The notes under the pieces: generated by a model | Told to the model about the DNA's origin: nothing | The model's database searches: none | The model's input: only the letters and a program-made list of their open reading frames with translations | Assembly (NCBI RefSeq): GCF_004342065.1 | Contig: NZ_SLZU01000022.1 | Location: 1 to 63,469 of the forward strand | Length of the DNA stretch: 63,469 bases | Reading direction: 5' to 3' | Source: Primorskyibacter sedentarius | GTDB lineage: Bacteria; Pseudomonadota; Alphaproteobacteria; Rhodobacterales; Rhodobacteraceae | In this document: positions 40,014 to 48,746 of the stretch, piece after piece | Position numbering within the stretch: the first letter of the stretch is position 1 | Layout: each line of letters opens with the position of its first letter | Made by a program: the position numbers and the translations under genes

Positions 40014-40994
40014 TCAGCCCTGACGCGCGATGAGTTCATTAAGGTGCCCGGCACATCCCGTCAGGGCGGCGTAGTCGTCCTCGACCACCCAGACGGGGAA
40101 CTGACGCATGAAGCTCGCGAAACGGCCCTTGTCCATGAAGGCGTCGGCAAAGCCCATTTCCGCCGAATGGCGTGCGAGCGCGCGGGCCACGCCGCCGACC
40201 AGATAGATGCCGCCGAATGGAAGCTGGATGAGCGCAAGGTTGCCAAGGACACGGCCCAGAAGGCGCACCGCCATCTGCACCGCGGCATGCGCGCGGGCGT
40301 CGCTTCCGTCTTCGCAGGCGGTCATGATCTCTGCCGCGTTCAAGTGAGGACCGTCAAACGCGCCGTCCTCTTCGCAGCGCCATGCATATAGACGTTCCAG
40401 CCCGCGACCCGACAGCGCCTCTTCGGCGCCGGGCGTGCCGTGTTTGCGAGCGGCAAAGCGCATCAGGCGCAGCTCTTCCTCGTTCTGGACGGGAAAGCTG
40501 ATATGCCCGGCCTCCGATGGCGGGACCAGCGTGCCCGCCTCTGTCCTGTAGACCAGCGCCGCGTTCATGCCGGTGCCCACGCCTACGACAAGCCGGGCGG
40601 CCTGCGTGCTGACATCCTCGCCGGACCCGGGCAGGATCTTGCGCAGCTTGTCGGGGGCGACATGGCTCAGCGCGTGGCCCTGTGCCTGCAGGTCGTTCAG
40701 CACCGCGACCGTTTTCAGGTTCAACGCGCGCGCAAGTACGTCACGGTCAATTTCCCAGTCGAGATTGGTCAGCCGCGCCACGCCTTCATGCACGGGGCCG
40801 GCCGCTGCCACACATGCACAGCTGGGCCGTTCGGCCCGGCCTGACAGGTAGGTTTCAAGCACCTCTGTCAGGCCCGCGTGGTCGGCATTGCGGAAGCGTT
40901 GGATGGAGTCGGCCTGCACTTGCGTTCCGTGGGCCAGTGCCACGCGCGTGTTGGTTCCGCCGATATCCGCAACGATGGCGAGAGGGTCCGTCAT
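40014..40994 (-). CDS. glk: Glucokinase
   Basis: A 326-residue ROK-like/Glk-family kinase that phosphorylates cytoplasmic glucose. The phosphate-1 loop is IVADIGGTNTRVAL, the catalytic Asp is in TNLDWEID/VLNDLQAQGH, phosphate-2 is VVGVGTGMNAAL, and the sugar-binding Glu is in SEAGHISFP. It lies 76 bases downstream of aglR and next to the agl operon, whose AglA releases glucose inside the cell. This makes it the next step of alpha-glucoside use. Confidence 0.93.
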   Translation of the reverse strand: MTDPLAIVADIGGTNTRVALAHGTQVQADSIQRFRNADHAGLTEVLETYLSGRAERPSCACVAAAGPVHEGVARLTNLDWEIDRDVLARALNLKTVAVLNDLQAQGHALSHVAPDKLRKILPGSGEDVSTQAARLVVGVGTGMNAALVYRTEAGTLVPPSEAGHISFPVQNEEELRLMRFAARKHGTPGAEEALSGRGLERLYAWRCEEDGAFDGPHLNAAEIMTACEDGSDARAHAAVQMAVRLLGRVLGNLALIQLPFGGIYLVGGVARALARHSAEMGFADAFMDKGRFASFMRQFPVWVVEDDYAALTGCAGHLNELIARQG

Positions 40995-41070
40995 GACATT
41001 CCTGCTATGCTGGTTTCCAGACAGGCTTTACCCAGCGCAGCGGATGCCTGTCAAACCCGAAGGCGGTGCC

Positions 41071-42102
41071 TTAGACCCGATCCGGGGCAGGGCCGGTGGA
41101 TTGCCCGATAATCAAGTCCGCTTCCATCAAATGCGTGCGCAATGTGCGCTCCGGGTCGTTGATCATGTCCAGCAGCATCTGCGCCGACAGACGGCCTGCC
41201 TCGCGCACCGAAGATCGTGTGGCAGTGAAGATCGGCACATCCTGCCCGTTTTTGAGGTAGGACAGATCGTCGTCGAAGGTGATGACGGAAATGTCGCGCC
41301 CCATTGTCAGACCCTCATCCCACAGGGCACGCCGGACCCCCATGGCAGTGATCATCGAAGCGGTCAGAATCGCGGTTGGCCGGGTCCCGGCCGCAAGCAG
41401 GGCCCGCGTTTCGCGGTAGCCGTAAATCTCTGTCATTTCGCCGGTCCGCATCAGCGCCGGATCAGGTGTCATTCCGCGATCTTGCAGCGCGTTCAGAAAA
41501 CCCTGCTTGCGGCGATGCGCGAACTCGAGCGTCTCCAACCCGTTGAGCAAGGCAATCCGCCGATGCCCGAGATCAAGCAGGAATTCGGTCGCGCGCTGGA
41601 AGGCGCGGGTGTTGTTGACGTCAAGCCAGGCATAGTCTCGTGCCACACCCGATGCGCGCCCATGGCAAAGGAACGGCATGCCCAGATCACTGAGCAGGTC
41701 GATCCGGGGATCCTCCATCCGGGGGCCGTGAACGATGATCCCGTCAACATTGCCCTTGGACTTCATCGCGCGGTAAAACCGTTCCTCGTTTTCGTCATCC
41801 ACCAGCGAGATCAACATGTCATAGCCCGCAGCCGAATAGCTTTCGCCCGCCCCGGCGGTGTAGTCGCCGAAAACCGGGTTCACCATCTCGTGCTTGGTGG
41901 ACCGGGCAATCACGTGGCCGATGGCCATGGCGCGGCCCGTCGCCAGCCCCTTGGCCCGGGCGTTGGGGCTGTAATTCAGTTCCTGCGCGGCCTCCAGCAC
42001 CCGCTTTCGGGTCTTCTCGTTGACCTCCGGATAACCGTTTAGCGCGCGGCTTACTGTCGTCTGGGACAGTCCTAGATGTTCCGAAAGGGTCTTGAGGTTC
42101 AT
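41071..42102 (-). CDS. aglR: LacI-family regulator of alpha-glucoside use
   Basis: A 343-residue LacI/GalR regulator. The HTH is NLKTLSEHLGLSQTTVSRAL, followed by the hinge helix (SPNARAKGLATGRA) and a periplasmic-binding-like sugar domain. It diverges from aglE with LacI-type palindromes in between and has one half-conserved site in its own leader, so it likely represses aglEFGAK and itself until the sugar binds. The ATG at 42102 is the second in-frame Met and gives the normal LacI start (MNLKTLSEHLG). Named after Sinorhizobium meliloti aglR by gene order. Confidence 0.9.
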   Translation of the reverse strand: MNLKTLSEHLGLSQTTVSRALNGYPEVNEKTRKRVLEAAQELNYSPNARAKGLATGRAMAIGHVIARSTKHEMVNPVFGDYTAGAGESYSAAGYDMLISLVDDENEERFYRAMKSKGNVDGIIVHGPRMEDPRIDLLSDLGMPFLCHGRASGVARDYAWLDVNNTRAFQRATEFLLDLGHRRIALLNGLETLEFAHRRKQGFLNALQDRGMTPDPALMRTGEMTEIYGYRETRALLAAGTRPTAILTASMITAMGVRRALWDEGLTMGRDISVITFDDDLSYLKNGQDVPIFTATRSSVREAGRLSAQMLLDMINDPERTLRTHLMEADLIIGQSTGPAPDRV

Positions 42103-42112
42103 GAATCCGCCA

Positions 42113-42126
42113 TTCAAAGCGCTTGG
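42113..42126. promoter_or_regulatory. AglR operator-like site near aglR
   Basis: TTCAAAGCGCTTGG shares the left half and the central AGCGCT of the perfect palindrome at 42269-42284. It lies just before the aglR start, in a position suited to autorepression. A looser relative, GAAATCGCTTCC, lies at 42218-42229. Confidence 0.55.
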
Positions 42127-42268
42127 GTTCCGGGATCATAACGCTGAAATGCAAGATGGGAAAAGCCCAAATCGGACATGCCACGTTAGCTGCAGCGCAG
42201 CATTACTTATTTTGGTTGAAATCGCTTCCATGTTGTCCCAACACTAAGTGTTATGTGACCGCTAGCTG

Positions 42269-42290
42269 TTCAAAGCGCTTTGAATTGACA
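42269..42290 (+). promoter_or_regulatory. AglR operator and -35 box of the agl operon
   Basis: TTCAAAGCGCTTTGAA (42269-42284) is a perfect 16-base palindrome with the central CG step typical of LacI-family operators. It directly abuts a consensus TTGACA -35 box (42285-42290). A bound repressor would block RNA polymerase. The -10 box 17 bases on (42308-42313, ATTGAT) is poor. The aglE ATG is at 42345. Confidence 0.75.
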
Positions 42291-42344
42291 CGGGCTCTGG
42301 CGTATGAATTGATTTCAGTGAGTCACGAATCTGGGAGGACCAAG

Positions 42345-43700
42345 ATGACACACCGACTTCTGGCGGGCGCGGCGGCGCTTGCCCTGACATCCGGGATGGC
42401 ACATGCAGCCGGGCACATGCCTTTCGCCCCGGGAGAGGGCGATTTCAACTGGGACAGTTTCAACAGCTATGCCGACGCCAATGATTTCAGCGGCGAGCAG
42501 GTCACTGTCTTTGGTCCGTGGATCGGGCCCGACCAGAAACTGGTTGAAAGCGTTCTGGCCTATTTCGGCGAAGCGACCGGCGCGGATGTGCGCTATACCG
42601 GATCGGACAGTTTCGAGCAGCAGATCGTCGTCGATACAGAGGCAGGCTCTGCCCCCAATATCGCCGTCTTCCCGCAGCCGGGGCTGGCGGCCGATCTTGC
42701 AAGTCGCGGCTTCCTGACACCTTTGGGCGAAGAGGCTGCAGCCGCGCTGCGTGACAATTACGCCGCCGGTCAGTCCTGGGTTGATCTGGGCACCTATGCC
42801 GGTGCCGACGGCGCGCCGCAGCTGTTCGCCTTCCCCTACAAGGCGGACCTGAAGTCGCTGGTCTGGTACAGTCCCGAGAATTTCGAGGATGCGGGCTATG
42901 AAGTGCCCGAGACGATGGAAGAGCTCAAGGCGCTGACCGAACAGATCGTGTCCGATGGCGAAACGCCGTGGTGCATCGGGCTGGGGTCAGGGGGTGCGAC
43001 GGGCTGGCCTGCGACCGACTGGGTCGAGGACATGATGCTGCGCACCCAGCCGCCCGAAGTCTACGACCAGTGGACGACGAACGAGATCCCGTTCAACGAC
43101 GAACGTGTTGTGGCCGCGATTGAAGAATTCGGCTGGTTCGCGCGCAACGATGATTTCGTCGCAGGCGGGGCAGGGGCCGTGGCCTCTACCGATTTCCGTG
43201 ACAGCCCCAAGGGTCTCTTTGCGTCGCCGCCGCAATGCTACATGCACCGTCAGGCAAGCTTTATCCCCTCCTTCTTCCCGGAAGGGACAGAGATCGGTCT
43301 GGACGCCGATTTCTTCTACTTCCCGGCCTATGAGGGCAAGGATCTGGGGAAGCCAGTTCTCGGGGCGGGCACGCTTTTTGCGATCACCAACGATTCACCG
43401 GTTGCGCATGCGCTGATCGACTTCCTGTCGACGCCCATCGCGCATGAGGTCTGGATGGCGCAATCGGGCTTCCTGACGCCGCATACCGGGGTCAATCCGG
43501 CGGCTTATGCCAATGACACGCAGCGCCAGATGGGCGAGATCCTGACCAATGCCACGACCTTCCGTTTTGACGGGTCGGACCTGATGCCCGGCGGCGTCGG
43601 CGCGGGGTCGTTCTGGACCGGTATGGTCGACTATACCGGGGGCAAATCCGCCGAAGAAGTCGCCACCGAGATCCAGGAAAGCTGGGACGGCTTGAAGTAA
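42345..43700 (+). CDS. aglE: Alpha-glucoside ABC transporter substrate-binding protein
   Basis: A 451-residue periplasmic sugar-binding protein (cluster B). The signal peptide MTHRLLAGAAALALTSGMAHA is cleaved before AGHMPF. Sugar-binding-protein blocks include VTVFGPWIGPDQKLVESVLAYFGEATG and the aromatic-rich WCIGLGSGGATGWPATDWVED. A GGGAGG ribosome site precedes the ATG at 42345. It is the first gene of an operon with the same order as S. meliloti aglEFGAK (maltose, sucrose, trehalose uptake). Confidence 0.92.
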   Translation: MTHRLLAGAAALALTSGMAHAAGHMPFAPGEGDFNWDSFNSYADANDFSGEQVTVFGPWIGPDQKLVESVLAYFGEATGADVRYTGSDSFEQQIVVDTEAGSAPNIAVFPQPGLAADLASRGFLTPLGEEAAAALRDNYAAGQSWVDLGTYAGADGAPQLFAFPYKADLKSLVWYSPENFEDAGYEVPETMEELKALTEQIVSDGETPWCIGLGSGGATGWPATDWVEDMMLRTQPPEVYDQWTTNEIPFNDERVVAAIEEFGWFARNDDFVAGGAGAVASTDFRDSPKGLFASPPQCYMHRQASFIPSFFPEGTEIGLDADFFYFPAYEGKDLGKPVLGAGTLFAITNDSPVAHALIDFLSTPIAHEVWMAQSGFLTPHTGVNPAAYANDTQRQMGEILTNATTFRFDGSDLMPGGVGAGSFWTGMVDYTGGKSAEEVATEIQESWDGLK

Positions 43701-43793
43701 GCTTTCGATTGCCAAGCTCTCGCCATGTCCCGCCACCGGGGCATGGCACGTAAAAAGTGTCTTTTCATAATGCTTTAACGGGGGGAGAGGCCT

Positions 43794-44801
43794 ATGCATC
43801 CGGCACTTCAGGGCATGCTGACCATCGCCATTGGCGTGGGTGCGTGCATCACGTATTTCTGGGGATCGAACCAGTTTCTGGACAAGGTTCTATATCCTCC
43901 CAAAGGGCCGAATGCGGGGCGGAACATCAACCGCGCCAACATGATCCGGCCCTGGCTATTTCTCTTCCCCGCGATCTTTGCGCTAAGCCTCTACCTTGCT
44001 TACCCGGTGGTCGAGACGCTGCGCCTGTCGGTGACGCAGCGCATCCCCGGCGGTGGTTCAGAGTTCGTGGGGCTGGACAACTACAAGCAGATGTTCGGCG
44101 AAAGCAAATTCTGGGAGGCGATGCGCAACAACATGTTGTGGCTGATCGTGGTGCCTGCGGTCTCCACCGCGATGGGGCTGCTGGTCGCGCAGCTGACAGA
44201 CCGGATCAGGTGGGGGGCGATTGCCAAGTCGCTGATCTTCATGCCGATGGCGATTTCATTCGTCGGCGCGGCGGTGATCTGGAAACTGGTCTATGATGCG
44301 CGCCCGCCGGGCACCGAACAGATCGGCGTGCTGAACGCGATCTATGTGGGGCTAATGGGCGGCGAGCCGCAGCAATGGCTGACCATCCCGTTCTGGAACA
44401 ACTTCTTCTTGATGATCGTGCTGATCTGGATTCAGACCGGCTTTGCCATGGTGATCCTGTCGGCGGCCCTGCGCGGCATCCCCGAAGAAACAGTTGAGGC
44501 GGCCATTATCGACGGGGCCAATCCGTTTCAGGTTTTTTTCAAGATCAAGGTGCCGCAGATCATGGGGACCATCGTTGTGGTCTGGACCACGATCACCATC
44601 GTCGTGCTGAAAATCTTTGACATCGTCTTTGCCATGACCAACGGGCAATGGGAAACGCAGGTCCTTGCGAACTACATGTATGACAAGCTCTTCCGGTCGA
44701 ATGACTGGGGTGTGGGGTCTGCCAGCGCGATGGTTATCATGCTTCTGGTGACGCCGATCCTTGTCTGGAACGTCTACAACGCCCGCAAAGAAATGCGCTG
44801 A
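43794..44801 (+). CDS. aglF: Alpha-glucoside ABC transporter permease AglF
   Basis: A 335-residue inner-membrane permease with about seven hydrophobic segments. The first is an unusual N-terminal one (LQGMLTIAIGVGACITYFWG), with the core starting at PWLFLFPAIFALSLYLAYPV. The EAA loop that contacts the ATPase is EETVEAAIIDGANPFQVFFKIKVPQI, seen here by its core EAAIIDGANP. A GGGGGAG ribosome site lies upstream. It is the MalF-like partner of AglG. Confidence 0.92.
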   Translation: MHPALQGMLTIAIGVGACITYFWGSNQFLDKVLYPPKGPNAGRNINRANMIRPWLFLFPAIFALSLYLAYPVVETLRLSVTQRIPGGGSEFVGLDNYKQMFGESKFWEAMRNNMLWLIVVPAVSTAMGLLVAQLTDRIRWGAIAKSLIFMPMAISFVGAAVIWKLVYDARPPGTEQIGVLNAIYVGLMGGEPQQWLTIPFWNNFFLMIVLIWIQTGFAMVILSAALRGIPEETVEAAIIDGANPFQVFFKIKVPQIMGTIVVVWTTITIVVLKIFDIVFAMTNGQWETQVLANYMYDKLFRSNDWGVGSASAMVIMLLVTPILVWNVYNARKEMR

Positions 44802-44813
44802 GGGAGAGGGACG

Positions 44814-45962
44814 ATGAGCAATATCGCAGGAACCAAATCCTCTCTGACATGGGCGGTGCATCTGTCTGTCGTTGTGCTGGTCGCACTCTGGCTGTTCCCG
44901 ACGGTGGGGCTGTTCGTGTCATCGTTCCGGACGGCGGATCAGATCGCCACGTCCGGCTGGTGGAAGGCGCTCTTTCCGCAGGAACAGAACGAGGTCTTGC
45001 GCACCGCAGAGCCCGGCACTCAGGTCCAGGAAGGCCCGCTCTACGTGATCGAGGGCAACCTGTTTGACGCGGGCGCGGAATCTGAAATCTCGGCCTGGGG
45101 CACTTCCTCGCGCGAAATCTCTGCCTACGCCCCGGGAGAGACGGCGGATATGGGCGAAGACGGGCGGCTGACCGTCGAGGCAGATGGCAGCTACCGTCTG
45201 GAAAACGATGTCGCGTTCGAAGGGCGCAGGGGCGAACGGGTGTTCGTCACCGCCACGGCCCCGCCGGAATTCACGTTGGACAATTACCGGCAGGTCCTGC
45301 TGTCCGAAGACGCCACCGACAGCATGGCCAAGGCGTTTTTCAACACGCTGACCGTGACAATCCCGGCGACGGTCATCCCGATCCTGATCGCGGCCTTTGC
45401 GGCCTATGCGCTGGCCTGGATGGATTTTCCGGGCAGGGCATTGCTGATCGCGGCGGTTGTGGGCCTGCTGGTGGTGCCGCTGCAACTGGCGCTGATCCCA
45501 TTGCTGAAGCTGCATCTGGGGATCGGGATCGGGAAGGGCTACCTTGGTGTCTGGCTGGCACATACCGGCTTTGGCCTGCCGCTCGCGATCTACCTTTTGC
45601 GCAACTACATGGTGGGCCTGCCGCGTGACATCATCGAAAATGCCCGCGTTGACGGGGCATCGGATTTCCAGATTTTCGTGAAAATCATCCTGCCGCTCAG
45701 CTTTCCGGCGCTGGCCTCGTTCGCGATCTTCCAGTTCCTGTGGACATGGAATGACCTGCTGGTGGCGCTGGTCTTCCTGATTGATGCGACGGGCGAGACG
45801 ACAGTGATGACCCGCCAGATCGTAGAGCTTCTGGGCACGCGCGGCGGCAATTGGGAAATCCTTGCCACGGCGGCATTCGTATCGATCGCGGTGCCGCTGG
45901 CCGTCTTCTTCGCGATGCAGAAATACCTGGTCCGCGGCATGCTGGCGGGATCAGTCAAATGA
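44814..45962 (+). CDS. aglG: Alpha-glucoside ABC transporter permease AglG
   Basis: A 382-residue MalG-like permease. TM1 is at about 13-35. A large periplasmic insert follows (about 50-145), typical of AglG. The membrane core then runs with the EAA loop ENARVDGASDFQIFVKIILP and ends LVRGMLAGSVK. It starts 12 bases after aglF, and its stop overlaps the aglA start (ATGA). Confidence 0.92.
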   Translation: MSNIAGTKSSLTWAVHLSVVVLVALWLFPTVGLFVSSFRTADQIATSGWWKALFPQEQNEVLRTAEPGTQVQEGPLYVIEGNLFDAGAESEISAWGTSSREISAYAPGETADMGEDGRLTVEADGSYRLENDVAFEGRRGERVFVTATAPPEFTLDNYRQVLLSEDATDSMAKAFFNTLTVTIPATVIPILIAAFAAYALAWMDFPGRALLIAAVVGLLVVPLQLALIPLLKLHLGIGIGKGYLGVWLAHTGFGLPLAIYLLRNYMVGLPRDIIENARVDGASDFQIFVKIILPLSFPALASFAIFQFLWTWNDLLVALVFLIDATGETTVMTRQIVELLGTRGGNWEILATAAFVSIAVPLAVFFAMQKYLVRGMLAGSVK

Positions 45963-47629
45963 CATCTGAATTCAAGGAAATGCAGGCAGATATGGCAGTA
46001 CAGCTTGATCCCGCAGACAAGGATTGGTGGCGCGGAGCCGTCATCTACCAGATCTATCCGCGCTCCTATCAGGACAGCAACGGCGACGGGATCGGGGACC
46101 TGACCGGCATCGCCCAGCGGTTGCCGCATATCGCGTCACTCGGGGTGGACGCGATCTGGATTTCGCCGTTCTTCACGTCTCCGATGAAGGATTTCGGATA
46201 TGACGTCAGCGATTACTGCGACGTCGACCCCATGTTCGGGACGCTGGCCGATTTCGACACTGTGGTAGAGACAGCCCATGGTCTGGGCATCCGGGTGATG
46301 ATTGATCTGGTCCTGTCGCATACATCCGACCAGCACCCGTGGTTCGCAGAAAGCCGCGCCAGTCGCGACAATGCCAAGGCCGATTGGTATGTCTGGGCCG
46401 ATCCGAAACCGGATGGCACCCCGCCCAACAACTGGCTGTCGATCTTTGGCGGCTCTGCATGGCAGTGGGACGGTCGGCGCGAGCAGTATTACCTGCACAA
46501 CTTTCTGGTCTCGCAGCCGGATCTGAATTTCCACAACATGGAGGTGCAGGACGCGTTGCTGGATGCAACCCGGTTCTGGTTGCAGCGCGGGGTGGACGGG
46601 TTCCGGCTCGACACGATCAATTTCTACTTCGCGGACAAGGAACTGCGGGACAATCCCGCGCTGGCACCTGAAAAGCGCAACGATTCCATCGCGCCCTCGG
46701 TGAACCCCTATAATCATCAGGTGCATCTCTATTCCAAGAACCAGCCCGAGAATCTTGAATTTCTCAAGCGGTTCCGTGCCACGTTGGAGCCGTTCGGGGC
46801 TGCCGCCGTGGGCGAGGTGGGCGATGCCCAAAGGGGCCTTGAGATCATGGCCGAATACACGTCGGGCGGGGACAAGGTGCAGATGTGCTACCCGTTCGAG
46901 CTGTTGCAGCCTGCGCGGCTGACGGCGTCCTCGGCGGTCGAGACCTTCGCGCGACTGAACGCAGCCGCCCCTGATGCGTGGCCCTGCTGGGCCTATTCCA
47001 ACCACGACGTCACCCGCCACGTCACACGCTGGGATCTGTCGCCTGCGGCGGCCCGCGCCTACACAACGCTGCTTGTCTGCATGCGCGGATCGGTCTGCAT
47101 CTATCAGGGCGAGGAACTGGGCCTGCCAGAGGCCGAAGTGCCGTTTGACGAATTGCAGGACCCCTACGGCATAGAGTTCTGGCCCGAATACAAAGGCCGC
47201 GACGGATGCCGTACCCCGATGGTGTGGGAGCCGTCGAACCAGAATGGCGGGTTCTCTTCGGCCAAGCCCTGGCTGCCGGTCAGCCACGACCACCTGCAAC
47301 GCTCGGTCGCCAGTCAGGAAAAGGATCCGGGCGCGATCCTGCATCACTATCGCCGCGCGTTGGCCTTCCGTCGGATGCATCCGGCGCTGATCACCGGCGC
47401 CAGCAGCGCAATGCAATCCGAGGGTGATGTGCTGTGGTTCACGCGCACCCAAGATGGCAGGGAAATTTTCTGCGCGTTCAATCTTGGCGATACGCCCGCC
47501 ACGCTGGAGATGCCCGATGGGGGCTGGCGGCAGATCGGCACAGAGCTGGGCAGCGCTGCGCTCTCGGGCGATGGCAGGCTGCATCTGGCTGCGTGGCAGA
47601 CATGCCTTGCAGAACGCGACGCGGAATAG
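45959..47629 (+). CDS. aglA: Alpha-glucosidase, GH13
   Basis: A 556-residue cytoplasmic GH13 enzyme that hydrolyses imported alpha-glucosides. The start WWRGAVIYQIYPRSYQDSNG is typical. The conserved regions are IDLVLSHTSDQHPWF, the nucleophile Asp in GVDGFRLDTINF, the acid/base Glu in AAVGEVGD and the third Asp in AYSNHDVTRHVTRW. The ATG overlaps the aglG stop. It has no signal peptide, so cleavage is intracellular, and the glucose made feeds Glk. Confidence 0.93.
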   Translation: MTSEFKEMQADMAVQLDPADKDWWRGAVIYQIYPRSYQDSNGDGIGDLTGIAQRLPHIASLGVDAIWISPFFTSPMKDFGYDVSDYCDVDPMFGTLADFDTVVETAHGLGIRVMIDLVLSHTSDQHPWFAESRASRDNAKADWYVWADPKPDGTPPNNWLSIFGGSAWQWDGRREQYYLHNFLVSQPDLNFHNMEVQDALLDATRFWLQRGVDGFRLDTINFYFADKELRDNPALAPEKRNDSIAPSVNPYNHQVHLYSKNQPENLEFLKRFRATLEPFGAAAVGEVGDAQRGLEIMAEYTSGGDKVQMCYPFELLQPARLTASSAVETFARLNAAAPDAWPCWAYSNHDVTRHVTRWDLSPAAARAYTTLLVCMRGSVCIYQGEELGLPEAEVPFDELQDPYGIEFWPEYKGRDGCRTPMVWEPSNQNGGFSSAKPWLPVSHDHLQRSVASQEKDPGAILHHYRRALAFRRMHPALITGASSAMQSEGDVLWFTRTQDGREIFCAFNLGDTPATLEMPDGGWRQIGTELGSAALSGDGRLHLAAWQTCLAERDAE

Positions 47630-47657
47630 ACGACAGGGACCTGGGGGAAGAAACGAA

Positions 47658-48746
47658 ATGGCCGATCTGAAACTGACCGATGTCGGGAAGACCTATGGTG
47701 GCAGCGTCGAGGTGCTCAAGAACATCAACCTCGATATCAAGACGGGCGAGCTGATTGTCTTTGTCGGCCCGTCCGGCTGCGGCAAATCCACGTTGCTGCG
47801 GATGATCGCGGGGCTTGAAAAGATCACCGCCGGAACGCTGGAAATTGACGGCCAGCGCATGAATGATGTCCCGCCCAGCCAGCGCGGCATCGCCATGGTG
47901 TTCCAGTCCTATGCGCTTTATCCGCATATGACGGTGCGCGATAACATGAGCTTTGCGCTGAAGATCGCCAAGAAATCCCCGCAAGAGATCGACGCGGCCA
48001 TCACCAAGGCCGCCAGGATCCTGCAGCTGGAACCCTATCTTGATCGCCTGCCCAAGGCGCTGTCGGGCGGGCAGCGCCAGCGTGTCGCCATCGGGCGGTC
48101 CATCGTGCGCGACCCCAAGGTCTATCTTTTCGACGAGCCGCTTTCCAATCTGGATGCCGCGCTGCGCGTAGCCACTCGGATCGAGATCGCGCAGCTGAAA
48201 GAACAGATGCCGGACTCGACGATGATCTACGTCACCCATGACCAGGTCGAGGCGATGACCCTTGCCAGCCGCATCGTCGTGCTGGCCAACAAGGGGGTCG
48301 CGCAGGTCGGCTCTCCGCTGGAGTTGTACGAGCGGCCCAACAGCGAATTCGTCGCGCAATTCATCGGCTCGCCGTCGATGAACCTGCTGCCCGGAGAGAT
48401 CACCGGCACCGGCCAAAGAACCACGGTCGCGCTGGAAGGGGGCGGGACGGCTCTGTCCGACGTGCCCACCAACGCCGCAGATATGGGGCTGAAGGTGAAT
48501 GTCGGCGTGCGGCCAGAGGACATGGTGGAGGCCGCGGATGCTTATGTTTTCGAAGGCACGGTCAACATCACCGAAGCCCTTGGAGAGGTCACGCTGCTAT
48601 ACTTCGAGGCGCAGGCCGATGCCCACCCGGTGATCGCCAAGCTGCCCGGAATCCACAAGGAGCTCCGCCGCAAAACCGTCCGCCTGACCGCCGATCCCGC
48701 AAAAGTGCATATCTTCAACGAGGGCGTGTCGCTGCTCTATCGGTAG
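47658..48746 (+). CDS. aglK: Alpha-glucoside ABC transporter ATPase AglK
   Basis: A 362-residue MalK/UgpC-type ATPase: Walker A GPSGCGKSTLLRMIAG, Q-loop VFQSYALYPHMTV, signature LSGGQRQRVAIGR, Walker B YLFDEPLSNLD, H-loop YVTHDQVEAMTL. It has the C-terminal regulatory TOBE domain (VGVRPEDM). The ATG at 47658 follows GGGGGAAG. It is the last gene of the agl operon. MalK-like ATPases can serve several sugar permeases. Confidence 0.94.
   Translation: MADLKLTDVGKTYGGSVEVLKNINLDIKTGELIVFVGPSGCGKSTLLRMIAGLEKITAGTLEIDGQRMNDVPPSQRGIAMVFQSYALYPHMTVRDNMSFALKIAKKSPQEIDAAITKAARILQLEPYLDRLPKALSGGQRQRVAIGRSIVRDPKVYLFDEPLSNLDAALRVATRIEIAQLKEQMPDSTMIYVTHDQVEAMTLASRIVVLANKGVAQVGSPLELYERPNSEFVAQFIGSPSMNLLPGEITGTGQRTTVALEGGGTALSDVPTNAADMGLKVNVGVRPEDMVEAADAYVFEGTVNITEALGEVTLLYFEAQADAHPVIAKLPGIHKELRRKTVRLTADPAKVHIFNEGVSLLYR

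Noticed and set aside
46136-47584. A 482-codon open frame on the minus strand
   Set aside because: It is antisense to aglA, whose GH13 catalytic motifs are all on the plus strand.
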